Position numbers and translations under genes: made by a program
Notes under the pieces: model-generated
The model's database searches: none
Told to the model about the DNA's origin: nothing
The model's input: the letters and a program-made list of their open reading frames with translations, nothing else
Part shown: positions 24,441 to 29,652 of the stretch, piece by piece
How the letters are laid out: the number at the start of each line of letters is the position of its first letter
Position numbering within the stretch: position 1 is the stretch's first letter
DNA from: Haloarcula nitratireducens
GTDB taxonomy: Archaea > Halobacteriota > Halobacteria > Halobacteriales > Haloarculaceae
Direction: 5' to 3'
DNA: 29,652 bases
Assembly: GCF_019599505.1 (NCBI RefSeq)
Contig: NZ_RKLT01000035.1
Coordinates: forward strand, 1 to 29,652

Positions 24441-24872
24441 ATGTCGGAGACCAGCACCACTGAGCGCGAACAGCTCTTAAAGACCTATCAGGAATACGAA
24501 GAGCTGTGGAACGGAGACTATTCGAAGTTGGACCTGGTTAGCGAATCGATTGCGTTTTACGACCCCGGTGTGCCTGATGGGATGATTCACGGCCGCGAGG
24601 CTTTCGAAGCGTACCTGCGCAGTGTTCGGTCAGCGTTTCCTGATTGGTATGTCGACGCCGACAACCTACTCGCGGAGGGGGAAATCGTCATGAAAGAGTG
24701 GACAGTAACGGCAACACATGAAGGAGAATACAGGGGTGTCCCCCCGACTCACCGCGAGATCGAGATCAAGGGTATGGCGAAGGATGTCATCAGAAACGGT
24801 AAAGTGGAGGAAGCGCGACTCTACTATGACCCACAACAGTTGAGCGAGCAATTAGGTCTTACTGAAGAGTGA
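24441..24872 (+). CDS. SnoaL-like ester cyclase family protein, copy 1
   Basis: The 143-residue NTF2-fold protein has the SnoaL-like pattern LWNGDYSKLDLVSESIAFYD, DGMIHGREAFEAYLRSVRSA, FPDWYVDADNLLAEGEIVM, KEWTVTATHEGEYRGVPPT and GMAKDVIRNGKVEEARLYYD. SnoaL proteins catalyse aldol ring closure of polyketides, but archaeal relatives are uncharacterised. It is closely related to the genes at 26216 and 28696. Its last codon and stop overlap the right end of an IS200/IS605 relic, so its native C-terminus may have been slightly changed. Confidence 0.85.
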   Translation: MSETSTTEREQLLKTYQEYEELWNGDYSKLDLVSESIAFYDPGVPDGMIHGREAFEAYLRSVRSAFPDWYVDADNLLAEGEIVMKEWTVTATHEGEYRGVPPTHREIEIKGMAKDVIRNGKVEEARLYYDPQQLSEQLGLTEE

Positions 24873-24994
24873 CTTCTCCCACGACTACAGTTGTGGGCTT
24901 CCTGCACAGAAGGTTAGGCCCACGCTTTCAGGAAAGTTCGCAGATTCCATCTCATCGTTAGCTCCTTCGAGTACGACCTGCGTTTCGGTGCGAG
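24870..24994 (-). ncRNA. Possible omega-RNA remnant at the tnpB 3' end
   Basis: In IS200/IS605 elements the guide RNA used by TnpB comes from the end of tnpB and the right end of the element, and its guide is the adjacent host sequence. The segment from the tnpB stop to the terminal hairpin is preserved here. If transcribed on the minus strand, its guide would match the last codons of the SnoaL-like gene (24441-24872). No intact TnpB is present in the window to use it. Confidence 0.35.
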
Positions 24995-25145
24995 TCACGA
25001 CGCCCCCGCCGTCGATAGCGGACGCTGAATGTTCTTACCGACGGCTTGTTTCGCAATATTCGACGCACCGTTCTTGTCCGCGTTATCGTCCAGCTCGCAG
25101 TTGTGACATTTACGCGACCCTGAACGTCTTGATTTGAGTCTTGGG
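24995..25145 (-). pseudogene. tnpB: tnpB C-terminal remnant
   Basis: The frame reads RLKSRRSGSRKCHNCELDDN, ADKNGASNIAKQAVGKNIQ and RPLSTAGAS before TGA at 24995-24997. CHNC is the second cysteine pair of the TnpB zinc ribbon, and DDNADKNGASNIAK is the third RuvC motif with its catalytic aspartate. The N-terminal and central catalytic parts are missing, and the first cysteine pair is not readable. The 5' edge of the remnant abuts the end of the copy-2 regulator gene. Confidence 0.75.
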
Positions 25146-25159
25146 AGAGATGCGGTCGT

Positions 25160-25960
25160 TCAACCCGACGATACTGCTGCTGACTTGAGAGGCTCTGCAT
25201 CGGACCGGTAGTCCTCGTACAGCGACTCCGCCCACGAGATGACGTTTGGGTGTGCACTCTCTAAGAGTCCTTTCACAAGTACATCGTCACCGGCCTGGTT
25301 TTCGTCACACAGCCAGATCAAGACCGTTCCATCCACGATGTGCATATTGAGCGGCACATGCCCGTTGTAGACCAACATCTGATCAGCGATGTCCTGCCAG
25401 AGTGCCGCTCGTTCCGGGTCGTTACTTAGTACCTCGATGAAGCTCGCTTCAATGACTCCCTCGAAATTCAGTTCCCCTTCGACGACACGATCATGAATTG
25501 TTTTCATGTACTCGGGGAGTGAGTTCTGCGTGAGCCCACGGTAACTGTCGCTCCCTCGAAAGTAGTCCATCGCTCGGTCGAAATGAGCGGTCGGATTGTC
25601 TCCCGTCGGTTTTGTGACCTTGGCCTCACGGAGGTATTGAAACTCGAGTTTCCAAACTGGCTCGGGTAACCAATCGATTGCTGGGCCGAGGTGACGAATA
25701 CCTTCCATCGCCGCCAAATACTTTCGGAACTCTGTAACCATCGCCTCTCCCATCGGTGTGATCCAGTAGCGACTCCCCTCTGATTTGACCCACCCACGAC
25801 TTTCAGCGTCGTCAAGTATCCGTGCGGTGGTCGACCGGGGCACTCCAGTAGCATCTTGCAGATCACGGCGGGACGCTGCACCTCCAGTAAGCGTATTCAG
25901 CACCTGGACACGATTGTCCGAGTTTGCCAGAAATTGGATGTCGTCGAGAGTGCGACCCAT
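25160..25960 (-). CDS. FilR1-type winged-helix regulator, copy 2
   Basis: The 266-residue paralogue of the regulator at 23444-24253 has a winged helix at about 5-70 (IQFLANSDNRVQVLNTLTGG; TGVPRSTTARILDDAESRGW) and a FilR1-like domain at about 110-250 (SYRGLTQNSLPEYMKTIHDR; ELNFEGVIEASFIEVL; VPLNMHIVDGTVLIWL; NVISWAESLYEDYRSDA). Start 25960 (MGRTLDD) is chosen because TTTAACA (25983-25989, minus) is 26 bases upstream; ATG 25975 is in frame. It diverges from a SnoaL-like gene as copy 1 does. Its 3' end abuts the tnpB relic. Confidence 0.86.
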   Translation of the reverse strand: MGRTLDDIQFLANSDNRVQVLNTLTGGAASRRDLQDATGVPRSTTARILDDAESRGWVKSEGSRYWITPMGEAMVTEFRKYLAAMEGIRHLGPAIDWLPEPVWKLEFQYLREAKVTKPTGDNPTAHFDRAMDYFRGSDSYRGLTQNSLPEYMKTIHDRVVEGELNFEGVIEASFIEVLSNDPERAALWQDIADQMLVYNGHVPLNMHIVDGTVLIWLCDENQAGDDVLVKGLLESAHPNVISWAESLYEDYRSDAEPLKSAAVSSG

Positions 25961-26148
25961 GTGACTTACTAGCACATCCTGTGTTAAATATCTGTCAACC
26001 GAGAGTTGTTCGGTTCCTGTGGACGCGGTATCACTGTTCGAGCGAATAGAAGCGTTCTTTATCAGGTGCTGTTCGGCTCACGAATCGTATTGATGTGACA
26101 CGGATCAGTAGATCGGATTGCTGGGCGAATCTATCAGTGTCCAGACTG

Positions 26149-26172
26149 TGGGAACGTTCTTATCGAGTAAGA
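26149..26172 (+). promoter_or_regulatory. Shared promoter motif of the SnoaL-like genes, copy 2
   Basis: TGGGAACGTT and, after eight bases, GTAAGA; the 24-base motif ends 43 bases before ATG 26216, exactly as in copy 1 (24374-24397). Confidence 0.5.
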
Positions 26173-26215
26173 CCAAGCGTTCGCATCCTCTTTGTAGACG
26201 TGGGTGAAATAACCC

Positions 26216-26641
26216 ATGGCACAGGCTACTTCGAAAGCCGAACAGTACATGACCGAGTGGGTGGATATCTGGAACACCGGGGCTTACGAGCGATTGGGGG
26301 ACATTCTCGACGAATCGGCTACAGTGTATGACCCCGGCGCTCCAGATGGTGTGCTGGAAGGACGTGACGAGTTCGAAGCTCACTTGCGAGAGCTGCGAAC
26401 TGGATTCCCGGATTTCACTATCAGAATCGAGGCGATGCTCTCGGAAGATGAGGTTGTCATGACGGAGTGGAGAGTGACGGCTACACACGATGGAGAGTTC
26501 AACGGTATTCCGGCAACTAACCGCGAGATCGAACTCCGGGGAATGTCAAAAACGGTGATCCGAGATGACGAAATCGTGGAAGATCGGGTGTATCACGACT
26601 TCCACGCCTTCCTGGAACAGCTCGGGCTCACCGGCGAGTAG
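26216..26641 (+). CDS. SnoaL-like ester cyclase family protein, copy 2
   Basis: This 141-residue paralogue of the 24441-24872 protein shares YDPGxPDGxxxGRxxFExxL, FPDxxxxxxxxLxExEVVM, EWRVTATHDGEFNGIPATNR, EIELRGMSKTVIRDDEIVED and EQLGLTGE at the end. The conserved H of TATHDGE and the D of YDPG are likely pocket residues as in SnoaL. It is divergent from the copy-2 regulator, with the conserved promoter motif in the spacer. No polyketide synthase is in the window, so polyketide cyclisation is unlikely; hydratase or detoxifying roles are possible. Confidence 0.86.
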   Translation: MAQATSKAEQYMTEWVDIWNTGAYERLGDILDESATVYDPGAPDGVLEGRDEFEAHLRELRTGFPDFTIRIEAMLSEDEVVMTEWRVTATHDGEFNGIPATNREIELRGMSKTVIRDDEIVEDRVYHDFHAFLEQLGLTGE

Positions 26642-26726
26642 AAAGGGACTCTCCCTTCTCATTTCGACTACCCACTCAGCCAAGCGATATTTCGTCGCTG
26701 CTCAAGTAAGATAGGGCGGTACGACG

Positions 26727-26849
26727 CTACTCGTCGATTAGCGTCTCGCCGCATGCAGGACAGGCCGCGCCATCGACTGTACTATCGAGATCGGGCTGTT
26801 CTCCGGTCCAACCACACATTGCACATTGTAGGAGATTGGGTCCAGACAC
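26727..26849 (-). CDS. 40-residue CPxCG-type zinc-finger microprotein
   Basis: The frame from GTG 26849 reads MSGPNLLQCAMCGWTGEQPD, LDSTVDGAACPACGETLIDE. Cysteines C9 and C12, then C30 and C33, form two knuckles, the CPxCG pattern of haloarchaeal very small zinc-finger proteins. GTG is the only in-frame start that includes the first knuckle. Several such proteins in Haloferax influence swarming and biofilm formation; the role here is unknown. Confidence 0.68.
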   Translation of the reverse strand: MSGPNLLQCAMCGWTGEQPDLDSTVDGAACPACGETLIDE

Positions 26850-26960
26850 TGGGACTGGGAACGTCCGGCGCTGGGCCAAAAAGAGTGGTGCTGGGGTAGG
26901 CGCTCTCCCTAACTACAGTTCGCTGGCACATTTGGCAGACTCTGTTGTCGAGGACGTGGT

Positions 26961-27104
26961 TTACTCAGCCTGCTCTTTGGCAGCTTCGACTGCCTCGTTG
27001 CGCTCTTCCAGCAGTTCCTGTGCGTCTTCGAGTGTCAGTGTCCGATGTCGCCCATCTTCAGTTAGTGTGATGCTCCCGTGGGTCTCATTTGCGTAGACTG
27101 CCAT
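26961..27104 (-). CDS. 47-residue haloarchaeal small protein
   Basis: From ATG 27104 the frame reads MAVYANETHGSITLTEDGRH, RTLTLEDAQELLEERNEAVE, AAKEQAE. A short beta-rich beginning is followed by a long acidic helix. Composition is typical of haloarchaeal proteins and the frame is complete. I recognise no family. It lies on the same strand as the zinc-finger microprotein, about 110 bases upstream of it. Confidence 0.55.
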   Translation of the reverse strand: MAVYANETHGSITLTEDGRHRTLTLEDAQELLEERNEAVEAAKEQAE

Positions 27105-27354
27105 TGTGGATTCTCGCACCTGCGAGTGGGCCGCCAATTTTTCGCCCGCATTGTCTACTACCCGCTACTCTCGTCCACAGAGTTGCTCAAGCGATCTGCT
27201 ACATCCATTGGATAGGGAGCGCATCAACGGAGACGGCCTGGACTTGGTCAGCTCTGTTGAAACCTTTAGAACCTGCAGAAGTCGCGTGCTGAACTTAGAG
27301 GGTACATTCAGCAAAGAGGAAGGGTTTGTGAGGGGGCCGCCCCTATGAGAAGAT

Positions 27355-27549
27355 ATGGATACAGAGAGACTGAAAGAGATCGCCCCACATTACATCGCAA
27401 TGTTTGTGTTAGTTTTTCTCGTGCTTACGGTCATCGAAGCACTCGTCGGCGATATCGGGTTCTGGATCGAACTTGCGATAATCATGGTCGTGGTCGTTGC
27501 GTATCGCCCACTCGTCGGGAGACTCGGCATCGGTCCCAGCGGCTGGTAA
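27355..27549 (+). CDS. Small two-segment membrane protein
   Basis: The 64-residue protein has two transmembrane segments, about 13-33 (YIAMFVLVFLVLTVIEALVG) and 36-52 (GFWIELAIIMVVVVAYRPLV), with a hydrophilic acidic N-terminus and a short basic/aromatic C-terminus. No homologue is recognised. It is one of a run of very small membrane-protein genes between 27355 and 28522. Confidence 0.6.
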   Translation: MDTERLKEIAPHYIAMFVLVFLVLTVIEALVGDIGFWIELAIIMVVVVAYRPLVGRLGIGPSGW

Positions 27550-27559
27550 TCCTCTAGAG

Positions 27560-27590
27560 AATATGCGCGCTGTATGCAGCACGGCCTCAA
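27560..27590 (+). repeat. Dispersed GCGCGCTGTATGCAGCA motif
   Basis: ATATGCGCGCTGTATGCAGC at 27561-27580 matches the stretch at 7154-7175, at the edge of the tandem duplication, over more than 16 bases. Weaker versions lie at about 6459, 7233 and 7928. Confidence 0.4.
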
Positions 27591-27655
27591 CAAACTATCA
27601 GCGATGGTGGCTCTCAACAGAGCCACTTGATCAAATCAGTTGACTTCTCTTACAA

Positions 27656-27859
27656 TCAGAGACTATATCTCTGAAAACTGACCAACAGCGCACTAACCGC
27701 TGTTGCCCCACCGAGAAGATACCCAGCTAACCCAGTCAGTGTTCCGTATCCCTGGGTGCCGTTCGCAATCGTAGCAAGCAGGATCATACACATCCCAAGT
27801 TGGAATACAATTATAAGCAGAATGCCGGATACAGACGGATCAAACACGTTGGTATCCAT
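27656..27859 (-). CDS. Small two-segment membrane protein
   Basis: The 67-residue protein starts at MDTNVFDPSVSGI. Two hydrophobic segments lie at about 10-32 (SGILLIIVFQLGMCMILLAT) and 41-60 (LTGLAGYLLGGATAVSALLV). TTTTTTGATAA (27879-27889, minus strand) is centred 25 bases before ATG 27859, supporting this start over ATG 27868. Unknown function; it is divergent from another small membrane-protein gene. Confidence 0.55.
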   Translation of the reverse strand: MDTNVFDPSVSGILLIIVFQLGMCMILLATIANGTQGYGTLTGLAGYLLGGATAVSALLVSFQRYSL

Positions 27860-27987
27860 AATCCGCACTCCGTAGTAGTTATCAAAAAATCTCCGGTGTC
27901 CAGTCGTTGCCGTTCGGTAAACTCGCGAAGTAGCCGCTACCGAGGCGTACCGCCAGAGCGAGATCAGCCACTCAAAATAGTCGTTTC

Positions 27988-28223
27988 ATGTCCTCCGAGA
28001 CAGCTACACTACTCCGTTCAATCCGTCGCTGGATTTGTGTGCATTCCTGCTTGGGGTCGGAGTTGTGACTATAGCAGATATCGGCTACATTCTCACGAAT
28101 TACCAAGACGAGATTATTTGGGCTATTGCCGGTGTTGCTGGTGGCATAATCGCTCTTGCCGCTGGCATACAATTCGTGCGGACGTATTTTCCCGACCCGG
28201 CAGACAATCATCTATCAGAGTGA
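27988..28223 (+). pseudogene. Small membrane protein, probably frameshifted
   Basis: The ATG frame at 27988 reads MSSETATLLRSIRRW and then loses coding character. From about 28035 the next frame continues as LCAFLLGVGVVTIADIGYIL, TNYQDEIIWAIAGVAGGIIA, LAAGIQFVRTYFPDPADNHL and ends at 28223. Two transmembrane segments are visible in the second part. Together this looks like one protein of about 78 residues with a one-base frameshift near 28031-28037. Alternatively a shorter protein starts at TTG 28035. Confidence 0.45.
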
Positions 28224-28695
28224 GCCACTGTGCACAATACTCCCTGAACCCCCGTCTGACGAAATTGATGCCGATTGCTGCCATCCTCACCAGTCTCACG
28301 TGAATGTCTACTATAGGGAAGGACCGCCGATGGTAATAATGTAGTTGGTAGTCCCTCGGAGAATACGAGCGAAACACTCTGCCGGACTACTCGGTATTTC
28401 CGAACAGGGTTGCTGGCAGGTGGGACAAGATGACGCTCTTCACGAGTGTTTGTAGCGGCGAGAGTATAGTGACGATGGCACCGGTGAGAAACGAACCGCC
28501 GGCGATTACGAGATATATTCATGGCAGTGGATTGGCTGTATTGATTGGACGCTTTTCCGCGTCACCGCTCAGGTACTAATGGAGAATATGTGCAGAGATG
28601 CCGATAAATACCATCTATATAATATTAAAGTGGTAGGGGTGTGAGACCGAAAATCGTGATCAATCGAGATAGCGGCTGAGTTCAGTACCATGGTC
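28224..28695. other. Mostly non-coding region
   Basis: Besides the possible broken gene at 28387-28522, I see no coding frame with convincing composition. An AT-rich stretch (ccatctatataatattaaag, about 28609-28628) may hold a promoter, but no start follows it within a short distance. Confidence 0.35.
28387..28522 (-). pseudogene. Possible broken small membrane protein
   Basis: A minus-strand frame without its own start reads IYLVIAGGSFLTGAIVTILS, PLQTLVKSVILSHLPATLFG and NTE, ending at TAG 28387-28389. The ATG at 28522 is in another frame, so a frameshift near 28510-28519 would be needed to join them. One hydrophobic segment is clear. The case is weak. Confidence 0.3.
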
Positions 28696-29169
28696 TCAGC
28701 CGCTCAGTTTGAGTTTCTTCAAAATGAGTTTCGGTAATTGTCCGAGTATCTCTGGGAATGTTATACCAAGCTGGTTAGCCATCTCTTGCGAGTTATAGTA
28801 AATATGGCACTTTTCAACCGTGCCGTCACTAATCAAAAACCTGCCCATCCCTCGAATGTCTACTGACTGGCCGGTCGAAGGGAGGCCTTTGAACTCCCCT
28901 TCATGGGTGCCTGTTATCCGTACTTCTGCCATTACGGTGTCCTCATTAGCGACCATCTCCTCAATTGCGATCTGCATATCCGGAAAGGCCGACCGACCTT
29001 TTTCGAGATACGCAGCGTAGCTCTCGCGGTCGTGGACTTCTCCACCATCCAAGCCGGGATTGTATATGTCGAGTGACTCCGAGACAACATCTACTTTCGA
29101 GAAATCCCCATTCTCCCAAGCGACGAAATCACGGACGACCTGCCCAGGTTGAGAGATAGTATTACTCAT
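28696..29169 (-). CDS. SnoaL-like ester cyclase family protein, copy 3
   Basis: The 157 residues start at MSNTISQPGQVVRDFVAWEN and carry the same family pattern as the genes at 24441 and 26216: YNPGLDGGEVHDRESYAAYL, FPDMQIAIEEMVANEDTVMA, TGTHEGEFKGLPSTGQSVDI and GMGRFLISDGTVEKCHIYYN. A hydrophobic/basic extension, PEILGQLPKLILKKLKLSG, follows at the C-terminus and is missing in the other two. Start 29169 is where family similarity begins; a longer open frame reaches 29343. The promoter motif shared by copies 1 and 2 is not seen here, and no FilR1-type regulator lies beside it in the window. Confidence 0.83.
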   Translation of the reverse strand: MSNTISQPGQVVRDFVAWENGDFSKVDVVSESLDIYNPGLDGGEVHDRESYAAYLEKGRSAFPDMQIAIEEMVANEDTVMAEVRITGTHEGEFKGLPSTGQSVDIRGMGRFLISDGTVEKCHIYYNSQEMANQLGITFPEILGQLPKLILKKLKLSG

Positions 29170-29388
29170 GCATTCGTTTGGTGGAGAAATTGGATGGATG
29201 GATGGTTTGAGTACACGCCCCATGACACCGGGGCGAAAAAGCGAGGTAGGCGGTTCCTCCATCATGATGACACGAAAGAGGCGCTCGGCCAATTCCATGT
29301 CCGTGTGAGCTTTTCTGGTTAGTCGAGACACGTACCAGCCCATGAGGTCGGCTCCTCGGGGTTTGGGGCCAGTAGTTTGGGGAACTGA

Positions 29389-29652
29389 AAATCGGCACCG
29401 ACCGCTGACGTATCGGCCGAGTTGGAATGTGAAATCGATCTCGAACGTCGCATCCCGACAGGTGATGGCGGCTATCTCTATTATGTTACAGTGCTAGGCG
29501 CCCCTCCAGCACAGGTCTGTGACTGTCTTGAGGACGGACAACTGGTCAGTGATAGTAGCGTGGTCCATCCCACAAAGAACGGCGAGCCAGCACTCATCGA
29601 GACCCATCTCGAGGAGACACCTCGACTGCCACTTGATGTTCTCACTGATTAT
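29389..29652 (+). CDS. Bacterio-opsin-activator-like regulator, N-terminal part (5' end unclear)
   Basis: The frame is open to the window edge and reads TADVSAELECEIDLERRIPT, GDGGYLYYVTVLGAPPAQVC, DCLEDGQLVSDSSVVHPTKN, then EPALIETHLEETPRLPLDVL. The ELExxxPTGD block and the following domain match the N-terminal sensor domain of haloarchaeal HTH-10 (bacterio-opsin activator type) regulators. The usual first 20-25 residues are not found: a TGA lies at 29386-29388, and the only start-like codon nearby is TTG 29422. The gene may be 5'-truncated or frameshifted. Its HTH would lie beyond the window. Confidence 0.6.

Larger units (their letters stand above)
24868..25145 (-). mobile_element. Truncated IS200/IS605-type element, right end
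   Basis: The relic consists of the tail of tnpB (24995-25145) and the element's right end. On the minus strand the end reads CCCACAACTGTAGTCGTGGG, then AGAAGTCAC. The stem pairs 24878-24886 with 24889-24897 (nine pairs, one G-T, two-base loop), very similar in shape and sequence to right-end hairpins of IS200/IS605 elements such as ISDra2. The left part of the element and any tnpA are missing. Confidence 0.7.

Noticed and set aside
24441..26641. SnoaL-like genes as part of a polyketide biosynthetic cluster
   Set aside because: No ketosynthase, acyltransferase or tailoring enzymes are present; only regulators and relics are nearby.
1..29652. CRISPR array or tRNA/rRNA genes
   Set aside because: No regularly spaced short repeats and no cloverleaf-like or rRNA-like sequence was seen by eye; short cryptic RNAs cannot be excluded.

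Overview
The window looks like an accessory stretch of a haloarchaeal (class Halobacteria) genome. The predicted proteins are acidic and rich in Asp and Glu. Many starts look leaderless, with an AT-rich TATA-like box about 25-29 bases upstream of the start codon. There are several small CPxCG-type zinc-ribbon proteins, an IclR-type regulator and two FilR1-type archaeal regulators. Relics of insertion elements lie between the genes. No rRNA, tRNA or CRISPR array was seen.

Layout. 1-820: the end of a zinc-ribbon protein and a zinc-ribbon/winged-helix regulator. 821-4752: a double-domain VOC protein facing a three-gene minus-strand operon (amidohydrolase, DUF59 protein, zinc alcohol dehydrogenase). 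This trio resembles the accessory genes of bacterial propane/acetone-type diiron monooxygenase operons, but no monooxygenase is present here. 5528-9096: small haloarchaeal proteins, a 775-bp tandem duplication carrying two NTF2-like genes, a small membrane protein, and a stand-alone protein ending in an MCM-like winged helix. 9097-10164: about 1 kb without a convincing gene.

10165-20454 is the most coherent block. It holds an IclR regulator, a four-carbon acid sugar kinase (DUF1537), a PdxA-family dehydrogenase, a KdgT-type permease, a MOFRL glycerate kinase, a LarA-family racemase/epimerase, LarB, LarE and a NicO/UreH-type nickel permease. The likely logic is uptake of a sugar acid, stereochemical adjustment by a nickel-pincer enzyme, phosphorylation, oxidation and decarboxylation to triose phosphate, with glycerate kinase taking up glycerate. 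LarB, LarE and the nickel permease would supply the cofactor for LarA. LarC is not in the window. A 128-bp element with a terminal stem is found in direct orientation on both sides of this block (7992-8119 and 23233-23360).

20455-23443 holds a PAS-GAF histidine kinase, coding relics and strong hairpins. 23444-26641 holds two copies of a divergent pair (FilR1-type regulator and SnoaL-like protein), with the same promoter motif at the same distance from both SnoaL-like starts. The two copies are separated by a truncated tnpB with its IS200/IS605 right end. 26700-28522 is a run of very small genes (a zinc finger, a 47-residue protein and membrane microproteins, two of them apparently frameshifted). 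28696-29169 is a third SnoaL-like gene. The window ends inside a bacterio-opsin-activator-like regulator whose normal start I cannot find.
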